Source of the DNA: CAWKGV01 sp963849305
GTDB lineage: Bacteria; Pseudomonadota; Alphaproteobacteria; Acetobacterales; Acetobacteraceae
DNA: 48,659 nt
NCBI GenBank assembly: GCA_963849305.1
Contig: CAWKGV010000014.1
Coordinates: forward strand, 1-48,659
Reading direction: 5' to 3'
Position numbers and translations under genes: made by a program. Shown here in pieces: positions 26,079-34,411 of the stretch. Within the stretch, counting starts at the first letter, position 1. Each line of letters begins with the position of its first letter. The notes beneath the pieces were generated by a model, which was not told where the DNA came from, did no database searches, and saw only the letters and a program-made list of their open reading frames with translations.

Positions 26079-27458
26079 CTATTTCTTGGAGCGTTGCGTG
26101 GCCACGTCCTGCGCGGTGACGGTCGGTGCGTGATCGCCCCAGGACGTCCGCTCGTGGTCGATGGTATCGGCTATCTGCTGGTCGGACAGTTGGCCGCCGA
26201 AGGCTGGCATCTCCGCCGCATAGGCAGCGCCCTTTATGGTCTTGCCCTTGAGGCCGTGCAGGACGGTGCGGATATGCTCGGCCGGGTCGGACGCCGTGAC
26301 CACTGGGTCGCCGGCCAACGGCGGAAAGGCGCCCGGCACGCCTTTGCCCTCCGCCCCGTGGCAGACCGCGCAGGTGGACGCGAACAGCTTGTCTCCCTCG
26401 GCCGCGTTGAAGGCCGGCGTCGCTGTCGCGGCCGCCACGGTAGCCGCCGGCCGGTTGGCGGCGGGCGGGGGCGGCGCGGCGGAGGGCCCCGCCGCCAGGG
26501 TGGTCGGGAGATTGGTGGCCGGCCGGTTCGTCCGCACAACGTTGACCATGGCGGCTGTGACCAGGCTGCCGTGATTGTTCCACGACGTTCGCTCATGGTC
26601 GATGATGTCGGCGATCTGCTGGTCCGAGAACTGCGCGGCGAACGGCGGCATCTCGGCACTGTAGGCCTGACCGCCAATGGCCTTGCCCTTGAGGCCGTGC
26701 AGGACGGTGCGGATATGCTCAACCGGACTGGCGGCATTGACGACGGGATCGCCCGCAAGGGAGGGGAAGGCCCCCGGCACGCCCGTGCCCTCGGCGCCAT
26801 GACATGCCGCGCAGGTGGAGGCGAACAGCTTCGCCCCCTCGGATGTGTTGAATCCGGGTGCTCCCCCGGCAACGGGCGGCGAGCCCGGTGCCGGCGAGGT
26901 GCCGGGCAGCGGCGGCTGCTTGAGCGAAAGCAGATACGCAACCAGCGCCTCGCCGTCCTTGCTGGGGATCACGACCCCATGCGGCGGCGCGATGGCCTGC
27001 GGCAGAGGCACGGCCGGTTCTCCCGCGGGCGCCTTGTCCACCACTCGGAACAGCCACGGGAATGCCGGCATGATGGACTGCGGCACCACCGCCCGCGGCT
27101 CATAGAGGTGAATGTATTGCCAAACGCTGCTGCTCTGGCGCGCGCCGACGTTCGTCAGATCGGGGCCGTTCCGTTCGGAGCCCAGGAGTTCCGGCGTTTG
27201 GTAGGCAAAGTCGCCCGGCGCCGAGGGGCGCCCAAAAATGCTGTCCCCGGGCAGCGGGCGTACCTGCTGGGTGTGGCAGTAGAAGCAGCCCTCCGCCACA
27301 TAGATCGTGCGACCGCGTGCCTCCGTCGGGGTCAGCGGTTCCACCCCTGGTGCCGGCGGAGTCCGCGAGAGCCAGATCCCGGGCAGCACGCCCATCACCG
27401 TCGCCAGCGCCGCGTAGACCAGCGTGGAGCCGCCGAAGATCGCCAGCGACTTGTTCAT
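26079..27458 (-). CDS. Fused CcoO-like cytochrome c with two extra C-terminal cytochrome c domains
   Basis: Predicted tri-haem membrane-anchored subunit of a cbb3-type oxidase, 459 residues. Residues 1-30 form a membrane anchor. Residues about 45-180 are CcoO/FixO-like, with the haem site CFYCH (58-62), the QQVRPLPGDS block and axial Met130 in SIMPAFPW. Two further mono-haem domains follow: CAACH (216-220) with Met270, and CAVCH (363-367) with Met417. These are clearly duplicates, sharing GVPGAFP-LAGDPVV, EHIRTVLHGLKGK and IDHERTSW. Pro/Ala-rich linkers separate the domains. The start at 27458 overlaps the CcoN stop codon. The two C-terminal domains presumably replace the separate CcoP subunit. 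Confidence 0.85.
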   Translation of the reverse strand: MNKSLAIFGGSTLVYAALATVMGVLPGIWLSRTPPAPGVEPLTPTEARGRTIYVAEGCFYCHTQQVRPLPGDSIFGRPSAPGDFAYQTPELLGSERNGPDLTNVGARQSSSVWQYIHLYEPRAVVPQSIMPAFPWLFRVVDKAPAGEPAVPLPQAIAPPHGVVIPSKDGEALVAYLLSLKQPPLPGTSPAPGSPPVAGGAPGFNTSEGAKLFASTCAACHGAEGTGVPGAFPSLAGDPVVNAASPVEHIRTVLHGLKGKAIGGQAYSAEMPPFAAQFSDQQIADIIDHERTSWNNHGSLVTAAMVNVVRTNRPATNLPTTLAAGPSAAPPPPAANRPAATVAAATATPAFNAAEGDKLFASTCAVCHGAEGKGVPGAFPPLAGDPVVTASDPAEHIRTVLHGLKGKTIKGAAYAAEMPAFGGQLSDQQIADTIDHERTSWGDHAPTVTAQDVATQRSKK

Positions 27459-28864
27459 GCCGCCGCCACGGCCGCCGAGGCTGCCGGAGCGACCGCGCGC
27501 GACCGCCCATAGGTCATCGTCCAAACGTTCCACGCGAAGACGATATGGCCGAGGAACATCAGCGAGCCGCCGATGGAACGCCAGAGCCAGTAGGGCGCCG
27601 CGTCGGCGACCGACTGGATGAACGCGACGCCGCGGATCCAGTCGAGACCCTGAACCGTGCCGCCCGCCGAGAGCGCCAGGACGTAGATGGCGACCCCGAC
27701 CCCCGACAGCCAGAAATGGATTCCGACCGCGAGGTTGTAGGGCTGCTTGCCGGTCGCGCGGGGCAGAAGCGCGTAGATCCCACCCCAAATGGCGAAGGTC
27801 ACGAAGGCGTACATCGTGAGGTGCGAGTGTCCCACGGTGTAATTGGTGAGGTGCCAGACCCGCTGCAGCGAGCGGAGCGCCTCGAACGTGCCTTGCACCG
27901 ATCCCAGCAGGTAACCGAACACCCCGCCAACGATGAACACCGCCGGAGAGCGGTGTATCCAGTCATGCGCTCCCCGCATGGTGAGAAGGAAATTGGCGCT
28001 GCCGCCCAGGACGGGAACCAGCATCGCCACGCTGAAGACGATGGCGGTGGTCTGGAACCACCAGGGAAGCGGGCTGTACTCGAAGTGGTGCGCGCCAATG
28101 ATCGGATAGAAGATGAGATTGGTCCAGAACGCGAGGACGCCGAGCGAATAGGAGTAGATCGGCCGGTTCAGGAGCTTCGGCAACGAATAATAGATCACGC
28201 CAAGGCAAAGCGGCGTGAACCACAGGCCGACGGCGTTGTGCATGAAGAACGCCTGCACCGCCACCTGGCCAAGCCCGAGCTGGTACCAGGGCAACAGCGC
28301 CACGAGGACGATGATGATCGTCCAGAGCGTGCCCCCGATGGTGTACCAGTTCGAAAGGTAGATGGCCTCTCCTTCCCGATGCGCGACCGTCGCGATCATG
28401 TTCCAGGCCGCCGTGACCAGCCCGGCTCCCAGGACGACGCGGGCCCACCAGACCCATTCGCGGTATTCCTGGCCGTAATTGAGGCCGAGATCGAGCGTGA
28501 TGGTGCCGAGGATCGCCGCCAGGTTGATCAGCGCCAGGCTGATCCAGGCAAGCCGCGCGCTGTAGAGCCGCGTCCCCGAGCTGCGCGCCGCGATGAACAA
28601 GGCCAGCCCGACCAGGGCCGGGCTGGCCCAGGCATAGAATGTCCCGTTGGTGTGGATCGCGCGTAGCCGTCCGAACGAGAGAGCCGGTGCCGTGGCGAAG
28701 TCTGGATAGTAGAACTTGAAACTGACCAGGAGACCGACGGCGGTGGTGAACAGAAGCCAGATCGTGGCGGACACTATGTAGGCGCTGAACACATCCGACA
28801 ACACCCGAGCGTCTCGTTCCTGGTCCGCCCCAGAGGAAACGGCGGCATCAGCGCGGCTGGGCAT
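27455..28864 (-). CDS. cbb3-type cytochrome c oxidase catalytic subunit I (CcoN-like)
   Basis: Haem-copper oxidase subunit I, 469 residues, with about twelve membrane spans. Expected ligands are present: His71 (AIHTNG), His209 (FFMHNAVG), the CuB pair His259-His260 (GAHHFEY), and His346 and His348 (VGHSHL). Tyr253, six residues before the His pair, matches the cross-linked tyrosine of cbb3 enzymes. Segments IYYSLPKLLNRPIYSYSL and LPWWFQTTAIVFSVAM match CcoN. The start at 28864 is chosen because a GGAGAGG site directly precedes it. First gene of a four-gene operon. Reduces oxygen to water with electrons from cytochrome c. Confidence 0.85.
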   Translation of the reverse strand: MPSRADAAVSSGADQERDARVLSDVFSAYIVSATIWLLFTTAVGLLVSFKFYYPDFATAPALSFGRLRAIHTNGTFYAWASPALVGLALFIAARSSGTRLYSARLAWISLALINLAAILGTITLDLGLNYGQEYREWVWWARVVLGAGLVTAAWNMIATVAHREGEAIYLSNWYTIGGTLWTIIIVLVALLPWYQLGLGQVAVQAFFMHNAVGLWFTPLCLGVIYYSLPKLLNRPIYSYSLGVLAFWTNLIFYPIIGAHHFEYSPLPWWFQTTAIVFSVAMLVPVLGGSANFLLTMRGAHDWIHRSPAVFIVGGVFGYLLGSVQGTFEALRSLQRVWHLTNYTVGHSHLTMYAFVTFAIWGGIYALLPRATGKQPYNLAVGIHFWLSGVGVAIYVLALSAGGTVQGLDWIRGVAFIQSVADAAPYWLWRSIGGSLMFLGHIVFAWNVWTMTYGRSRAVAPAASAAVAAA

Positions 28865-29182
28865 GATCCTCTCCTTCCGCCGGAACACGGTCTTCTATGG
28901 CGCGGCCGGTCCTCACGCCTGCTTGGTTAGCTCACGCAAGGTTACTACCAGCACTTCACACTCTGGTCGGCCTAGTTTGGGGAGACCAAGCGACCATTTG
29001 GAGCAATCAGGCAAAATGGCGCGCGTCGCTGCCCAAGATAGGAGCCAGCGCGTAGGTTGGGCTTCACTATAGGGCGGTTCGTTTGAACGGTGAATGGGCT
29101 ACCCACAGGAAGAACGACGCGACAGTGCGTCGCCGAGCCGAGCAATCGGTTACGCACTGAGACGAGAAGCCCAAAACATTAG
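28865..29182. other. Intergenic stretch upstream of the oxidase operon
   Basis: No supported gene. It should contain the oxidase operon promoter (reading left). No FNR/Anr-type TTGAT-N4-ATCAA box was found by eye. Short open frames here have no recognisable content. Confidence 0.4.
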
Positions 29183-29357
29183 GGCGGCTGGCATCAACCG
29201 AGCGTCGCCGCCACCCGGTGCGAGCCGTCCCAGATCATGTGCAGCGCCACATAGAGGACAATCAGCAGCCCGACCCACGCGATCCAGCGATGCCGGTCCA
29301 GGACGCGCGCGAGCAGGTCGGCGGCGATCCCCATCAGCACCACCGACAGCAGCAGCC
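29183..29357. repeat. terC 3'-end direct repeat, parental copy inside the intact gene
   Basis: This is the part of the intact terC gene, plus 11 bases after its stop codon, that recurs at 24971-25145 and, less exactly, at 23764-23940. Identity ends at about 29357, where the intact gene continues cccaaccgcc and the two other copies switch to a shared different sequence. Confidence 0.88.
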
Positions 29358-29790
29358 CAACCGCCAGTACCCACCCGCTGTCCCGCGCCGCCCCGGCCAC
29401 GGCCAGCACGTTGTCCAAGCTCATCGACACATCGGCCAGCACGATGCGCAGCATCGCCTGGCCAAGCGTCGCTTGCCTGGCGCCATGCGCGGCGCCCGGC
29501 GGCGTTGCGCGGCTCAAGTCGCGCAGCATCTTCCACGCGACCCAGAGCAGCAGCAGGCCGCCGGCCAGCGTCAGGCCGAGCAATTCTAGCAGATCGAGTG
29601 CCACCAGCCCGAAGCCGATCCGGATCACGGTCGCCGCGCCAATCCCGAGCACGATCGCGGTGCGCCGTAGCCGCTCCGGCAGGCCCGCCACCGCCAGCCC
29701 CACCACCACCGCGTTGTCGCCGGCCAGCGCGATGTCGATCAGCACCACCTGAACCAGCGCCGCGAGATCTTGGCTCCAGGCGTGGGTCAT
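29194..29790 (-). CDS. TerC-family (YjbE-like) integral membrane protein
   Basis: Inner-membrane protein of 198 residues with about six hydrophobic spans. The two family hallmarks are present: IDIALAGDNAVVVG near residue 17-30 and ADVSMSLDNVLAVAG near residue 115-130, each placing a conserved Asp-Asn pair in a membrane helix, with LMGIAADLLARVLDRHRW near the end. The family is linked to metal (Mn) efflux and tellurium resistance. The start at 29790 is the first Met of the recognisable protein. Its last roughly 160 bases plus 11 bases beyond the stop codon are repeated at 24971 and 23764. purB starts 100 bases away on the other strand. Confidence 0.88.
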   Translation of the reverse strand: MTHAWSQDLAALVQVVLIDIALAGDNAVVVGLAVAGLPERLRRTAIVLGIGAATVIRIGFGLVALDLLELLGLTLAGGLLLLWVAWKMLRDLSRATPPGAAHGARQATLGQAMLRIVLADVSMSLDNVLAVAGAARDSGWVLAVGLLLSVVLMGIAADLLARVLDRHRWIAWVGLLIVLYVALHMIWDGSHRVAATLG

Positions 29791-29890
29791 GCGGCGTCGT
29801 CTCGTCCGGTCTGGCTGGGTCGGGCTTGTCAAGCGGCGGCGGACGCGGTCTAGCTGCCCCGCGTCCCAGCGAGAAGTGGTCTGCCGCCGC

Positions 29891-31468
29891 ATGGTTCCCC
29901 GCTACACCCGCCCCGAAATGGCCGCCATCTGGGCGCCCGAGAACCGCTACCGCATCTGGTTCGAGATCGAGGCCCTGGCCGCCGAGGGCATGGCCCGGAT
30001 CGACGCCATCCCCGAACTAGCGGCGCGCGCCATCCGCGAGAAGGGCGGGGCCAAGGTCGCCCAAATCTCGCCGGAAGACATCGACCGGATCGACGCGATC
30101 GAGCGCGAGACCCGCCACGACGTGATCGCCTTCCTCACCTGGCTCGCCGAGGCGATCGGGCCGGACAGCCGCTTCGTCCACCAGGGCATGACCTCGAGCG
30201 ACGTGCTCGACACCTGCCTGTCGGTCCAACTCAGCCAGGCGACCGACCTGTTGCTGCGCGACCTCGACGCGGTGCTCGCGGCGCTAAAGGCGCGGGCGTT
30301 CGAGCACAAGCACACGCCGATGATCGGGCGCAGCCACGGCATCCATGCCGAGCCCACCACCTTCGGCCTCAAGCTCGCCGGCCACTACGCCGAGTTTGCC
30401 CGCGACCGTGCCCGGCTGGAGGCGGCGCGGCGCGAGGTGGCGGTGGCCGCGATCAGCGGCGCCGTGGGCACCTTCGCCCATGTCGATCCACGCGTCGAAG
30501 CGTTCGTGGCCGAGCGGCTGGGCCTCGCGGTCGAGCCGGTCTCGACCCAGGTGATCCCGCGCGACCGGCACGCCGCCTATTTCTGCGCCCTCGCGGTAGT
30601 GGCGAGCGGCATCGAGCGGCTGGCGACCGAGGTGCGGCACCTGCAACGAAGCGAGGTGCGCGAGGCCGAGGAGTTCTTCCATCCTGGCCAGAAGGGTTCC
30701 TCGGCGATGCCGCACAAGCGCAACCCGGTGCTGTCGGAGAACCTGACCGGCCTGGCTCGGATCGTGCGCGCCGCCGCGATTCCGGCCCTAGAGAACGTGG
30801 CGCTCTGGCACGAGCGCGACATCAGCCATTCCTCGGCCGAGCGGGTGATCGCGCCCGATGCGACGATCGCGCTCGACTTCGCGCTGGTCCGGCTCGCCGG
30901 GATGATCGAGCGGTTGACGGTTTATCCGGAACGCATGGCGGCGAACCTCGCCGCGCTGGGCGGCATTATCCATAGCGGCGAGGTGCTGCTGGCGCTGACC
31001 CGCGCCGGTATCTCGCGCGAGGACGCGTATAGCATCGTGCAGCGCAACGCGATGGCGACCTGGGAAGGCTTGGGCCGCCCTGGCGCGCGCGGCTTCCGCG
31101 AGCATCTGGAGAGCGACCCGGACATCGCGGGCCGCGTTTCGGCGGTCGACCTGGACCGCGCGCTGGACCCGGCCACGCACACGCGCGCGATCGACGTGGT
31201 CTTCGCCCGCGTGTTCGGCGAGGTTGGGCCGACACTGTCTCAGGCGTGCGATGCGCCCAAGGCGAACTGGGGCGATGCCATTGACTCGCTGTTCAGGCCG
31301 CTGGGCGGCTTGGAGGCGGCCGAGAACTCCGCGCGATCCTCCCGACTTCTCGGCATCCGAGCACAGTCAGGATACGGCGAGCGATGGTTCCTGATCGGTC
31401 GTGTGTACCGTCGTCCTGCTGATCCGCCCCGGCCATGCATGGCCGCTGATGCTGGCGGCGAACCGTGA
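29891..31468 (+). CDS. purB: Adenylosuccinate lyase, with atypical C-terminal extension
   Basis: Fumarase/aspartase-superfamily enzyme of purine synthesis: splits SAICAR and adenylosuccinate to fumarate plus AICAR or AMP. The recognisable enzyme covers residues 1 to about 445, the usual length. It contains HQGMTSSDVLDT (97-108), GRSHGIHAEPTTFG and the superfamily signature SSAMPHKRNP (270-279). After FARVFGEVG the frame stays open for about 80 more residues with no family resemblance (DSLFRPLGGLEAAENS onward), and the last 68 bases overlap the NRDE gene in another frame. The ATG at 29891 begins the standard MVPRYTRPEMAAIW N-terminus. The tail may come from loss of the original stop through a small rearrangement. 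Confidence 0.9.
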   Translation: MVPRYTRPEMAAIWAPENRYRIWFEIEALAAEGMARIDAIPELAARAIREKGGAKVAQISPEDIDRIDAIERETRHDVIAFLTWLAEAIGPDSRFVHQGMTSSDVLDTCLSVQLSQATDLLLRDLDAVLAALKARAFEHKHTPMIGRSHGIHAEPTTFGLKLAGHYAEFARDRARLEAARREVAVAAISGAVGTFAHVDPRVEAFVAERLGLAVEPVSTQVIPRDRHAAYFCALAVVASGIERLATEVRHLQRSEVREAEEFFHPGQKGSSAMPHKRNPVLSENLTGLARIVRAAAIPALENVALWHERDISHSSAERVIAPDATIALDFALVRLAGMIERLTVYPERMAANLAALGGIIHSGEVLLALTRAGISREDAYSIVQRNAMATWEGLGRPGARGFREHLESDPDIAGRVSAVDLDRALDPATHTRAIDVVFARVFGEVGPTLSQACDAPKANWGDAIDSLFRPLGGLEAAENSARSSRLLGIRAQSGYGERWFLIGRVYRRPADPPRPCMAADAGGEP

Positions 31469-32120
31469 CGAGCGGCTGGACCGTCCCTGGGATCCGCCCG
31501 GCGCATGGTGGCCGGACCGCCCCGGCATCGTCGCCGGGCGCGACCGCTCGGGCGGCGGCACCTGGATGGGACTCAACCGCACCGGCCTGGTCGCCGCAGT
31601 GCTGAACCGCCCCGGCAGCCTGGGACCGGCCGCAGGAAAGCGCAGTCGTGGCGAGCTGCCGCTGCTCGCTCTCGCCCACGGCTCGGCCGACGCGGGCACG
31701 GCCGCTATCGCCGACCTCGATGCGGGCGCGTGGCGCAGCTTCAACCTTGTTCTCGCGGACTGCACCGGCGCGTTCTTCCTGCGCGGCCTCGGCAGGGGCA
31801 AGCCGGTGGCCGAAACCCTGCCGCCCGGCCTGGCGATGGTCACGGCGCACGACCCGAACGACCTGGAGAGCCCGCGCGTCGCCCGCCATTTGCCGCGCTT
31901 CCGCGCCGCTACCCCGCCCGATTGCGACCACTGGGCGGACTGGCGCGCCATCCTGGCCGACCGCGCCGGATCGGCGGCCGAACAGATCAACGTCGCTCCC
32001 CGTGCCGGTTTCGGCACCGTCTGCACGTCGCTGCTCGCCCTGCCGCGCCACGGGCCTCCCGTATGGCAGTTCGCCCCCGGCCCGCCGGACGAGGCCGACT
32101 TCTACTCGGTCGTTCTGTGA
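31401..32120 (+). CDS. NRDE-family protein (TANGO2-like, Ntn-hydrolase fold)
   Basis: A 239-residue protein with a GTG start giving MCTVVLLI, so Cys2 would become N-terminal after methionine removal, as in Ntn-type hydrolases. Residues 19-24 read AANRDE, the motif that names the family, followed by GGTWMGLNRTGLVAAVLNR. The C-terminus GTVCTSLLALPR matches the family's usual ending. Function in bacteria is unknown; the eukaryotic TANGO2 has been linked to secretion and haem handling. Its first 68 bases overlap the extended purB frame. Confidence 0.88.
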   Translation: MCTVVLLIRPGHAWPLMLAANRDERLDRPWDPPGAWWPDRPGIVAGRDRSGGGTWMGLNRTGLVAAVLNRPGSLGPAAGKRSRGELPLLALAHGSADAGTAAIADLDAGAWRSFNLVLADCTGAFFLRGLGRGKPVAETLPPGLAMVTAHDPNDLESPRVARHLPRFRAATPPDCDHWADWRAILADRAGSAAEQINVAPRAGFGTVCTSLLALPRHGPPVWQFAPGPPDEADFYSVVL

Positions 32121-32155
32121 CCATTTCCCGCATCGGGACGGGGTGAGGGGCGAAG

Positions 32156-34405
32156 ATGCGCCTGACCACCCCGATCACCACCGACATCGTCCTGCTTGGC
32201 GCCGGGCACGCGCATGTGGAGGTGCTGCGCCGTTTCGCGCTCCGCCCCGAGCCCGGCGTCCGGCTGACCCTGATCGGGCGCGAGCCGCATACGCCTTATT
32301 CCGGCATGTTGCCGGGCCTGATCCGGGGCGACTACCGGTTCGACGAGGCGCATATCGACCTCGCGCCGCTGGCCGTCGCCGCCGGCGCGCGGCTGATCCT
32401 GGCCGAAGCCGAGGCGATCGACCTCGCCGGGCGAACCGTGGCCCTGGCCGGGCGTCCGGCGATTCCGTTCGACCTGCTCTCGATCGATGTGGGCGGGCTG
32501 CCGGAGATGCCGGACGGCGCGGGCGTCCCGGTCAAGCCGATCGGCCGCTTCCTGGATCGGCTGGCCGGGCTCGAAGCCTCGCTCATGCCGGGCGCGCGGA
32601 TCGCGGTGGTGGGCGGCGGGCCGGCCGGCACCGAGCTGGCGCTGGCACTGGCGCGGCGCCTAGGGCGCCGTAACCCTGACGGTGTGCCTCGCGAGGCCCT
32701 CACCCAGCCCTCTCCCTTTGGGAGAGGGCTGGGTGAGGGTCGAAGCGGCAAGGAAGGTCGGGCAGGAGCGCGGGCGCAGATCGCGCTCGTCGCCGCCGGG
32801 TCGGAGCCCTTGGCCGAGGCCCCCGCCCGCGCCCGCACCGTCGCGCGCGGCGCGCTGGCCGATGCTGGCGTCGAGCTGGCCTGCGGCGTGCTGGCGTGCG
32901 GGCACCACGACGGCAGGCTCGCTTTGTCGGACGGCACCTTCCTCGATGCGGTGGCTGCGCTCTGGGCGACCAATGTGATCGGGCCGCCGTTCCTCGCCGC
33001 CTCCGGGTTGGCCTGCGACGCGGCGGGTTGCGTTCGGGTCGAGGCGAGCTTGCGCAGCGTGAGCCACAGGTTCGTGTTCGCCGCCGGGGATTGCGCTTCG
33101 GTCGAGGGCGCCGCGCGGCCCAAGGCGGGCGTGTGGGCGGTGCGCGCCGGCCGTCCGCTCGCGGCCAACCTGCGCCGCGCCGCGCGCGGCCAGGCGCTCC
33201 GGCCGTGGCGCCCGCAATCGCAGGCGCTGGTGATCCTGGGCCTGGGCGACGGCCGGGCGGTGACCTGGCGCAACGGCCTGGCGGTGTCCGGCCGGCTGGT
33301 GTGGCGCTGGAAGGATTGGATCGACCGGCGCTGGATGCGCATGTACGCCATGCGCATGGACCCCGCGCCCGGCGATCCGATGCGCTGCGGCGGCTGCGGC
33401 GCCAAGGTGGGCGCGGAGGCGCTGGCCGGCGCGTTGGCGGGGCTGGCGCCGGCCGCGCGCGCCGACGTGCTGGTGGGTCTGGCGGCGCCGGACGACGCCG
33501 CCGTGGTGCAGCCGCCGCCCGGACAGGCGGTGGTGCAAAGCGTCGATCACTTCCGCGCCTTCATCGATGATCCGTTCGTGTTCGGCCAGATCGCCGCCGC
33601 CCATGCGCTCTCTGACATCCACGCGATGGGCGCGCGGCCTTGGACCGCGCTCGCCGTCGCCGCCGTGCCCTATGCGCCGCGCGGGCGCATGGGGGCCGAC
33701 CTCGCCGCCATGATGCGCGGTGCGGCCGGCGTGCTGGAGGCGGACGGCTGCGCGCTGGTGGGCGGACATAGCGGCGAGGGCGCGGAGCCGGCACTCGGGT
33801 TCGCCGTGACCGGCCTGGTCGAGCCGCGCCGCATTTGGCGCAAGGCGGGGCTGCGGGATGGCGACGCGCTGGTGCTGACCAAGCCGCTCGGCACCGGCAT
33901 CGTGCTCGCCGGCTACATGCGCGGGCTCGCCAAGACGCGATGGCTGCAGGCGGCGGTCGCTTCCATGCGGCGGACCAACGCCGAGGCCGCCCGCATCCTG
34001 CACGCCCATGGCGTGCTGGCCTGCACCGATGTCACCGGCTTCGGGCTCGCGGGCCATCTGGGCGAGATGCTGCGCGCCTCCGGGTGCGGCGCCGTGCTGT
34101 TCACCGACGACATCCCGCTGCTGCCGGGGGCGCTGGTGCTGGCGCGCCTCGGCGTGGAAAGCACGCTCGCCCCCGAGAATCGCCAGCTGCTGCCCGCGCA
34201 TGACCCCGGCCCGCTGATCGACCTGCTGGCCGATCCGCAGACCTCGGGCGGACTGCTCGCCGGCGTGCCGGCCGCGCGCGCCGCCTCCTGTCTGGCCGCG
34301 CTGCGCGGGGCCGGGATCGAGGCCGCGATCGTCGGCGCGGTCGAGCCCGCCGATGGCCGGTCCGCGCAGCTTCGACTGCGGGCGGCAGCGGCGAGCGAGC
34401 CCTGA
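32156..34405 (+). CDS. selD: FAD-dependent oxidoreductase / selenide,water dikinase fusion
   Basis: A 749-residue fusion. Residues 1-400 are a pyridine-nucleotide-disulfide-oxidoreductase (NDH-2-like) domain with IVLLGAGHAH (11-20), the second Rossmann motif VVGGGPAGTE (151-160) and FVFAAGDCA (307-314). Residues about 409-749 are SelD, which makes selenophosphate from selenide and ATP. The catalytic segment is CGGCGAK (411-417), where Cys414 and Lys417 align with the E. coli catalytic Cys17 and Lys20. IHAMGARPWTALA, GGHSGEG and DPQTSGGLLAG also match. No selenocysteine codon is used. The fusion is known in other bacteria. Odd here: about 35 extra residues at 171-206, encoded partly by a perfect palindrome, sit inside the FAD domain. 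No selA or selB is in the window. Confidence 0.92.
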   Translation: MRLTTPITTDIVLLGAGHAHVEVLRRFALRPEPGVRLTLIGREPHTPYSGMLPGLIRGDYRFDEAHIDLAPLAVAAGARLILAEAEAIDLAGRTVALAGRPAIPFDLLSIDVGGLPEMPDGAGVPVKPIGRFLDRLAGLEASLMPGARIAVVGGGPAGTELALALARRLGRRNPDGVPREALTQPSPFGRGLGEGRSGKEGRAGARAQIALVAAGSEPLAEAPARARTVARGALADAGVELACGVLACGHHDGRLALSDGTFLDAVAALWATNVIGPPFLAASGLACDAAGCVRVEASLRSVSHRFVFAAGDCASVEGAARPKAGVWAVRAGRPLAANLRRAARGQALRPWRPQSQALVILGLGDGRAVTWRNGLAVSGRLVWRWKDWIDRRWMRMYAMRMDPAPGDPMRCGGCGAKVGAEALAGALAGLAPAARADVLVGLAAPDDAAVVQPPPGQAVVQSVDHFRAFIDDPFVFGQIAAAHALSDIHAMGARPWTALAVAAVPYAPRGRMGADLAAMMRGAAGVLEADGCALVGGHSGEGAEPALGFAVTGLVEPRRIWRKAGLRDGDALVLTKPLGTGIVLAGYMRGLAKTRWLQAAVASMRRTNAEAARILHAHGVLACTDVTGFGLAGHLGEMLRASGCGAVLFTDDIPLLPGALVLARLGVESTLAPENRQLLPAHDPGPLIDLLADPQTSGGLLAGVPAARAASCLAALRGAGIEAAIVGAVEPADGRSAQLRLRAAAASEP
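32697..32739. repeat. Perfect palindrome (20-bp stem, 3-base loop) inside the selD fusion gene
   Basis: The arms at 32697-32716 and 32720-32739 are exact reverse complements, with loop ttt. The stem reads ccctcacccagccctctccc. The element keeps the reading frame and is translated as LTQPSPFGRGLGEGR. Palindromes of this type are dispersed, usually intergenic, in many proteobacteria (known in general; not searched here). Confidence 0.9.
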
Positions 34406-34411
34406 TCCGCG

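Noticed and set aside
26046..28666. Long plus-strand open frames opposite the oxidase genes
   Set aside because: Antisense shadows of CcoN and the cytochrome c fusion; no haem or other motifs.
28972..29157. Small minus-strand open frame between the oxidase operon and terC
   Set aside because: No domain, no ribosome site; treated as intergenic.
32156..34405. Possible in-frame selenocysteine in the SelD fusion
   Set aside because: The catalytic segment uses ordinary Cys codons (CGGCGAK) and the frame contains no internal TGA.
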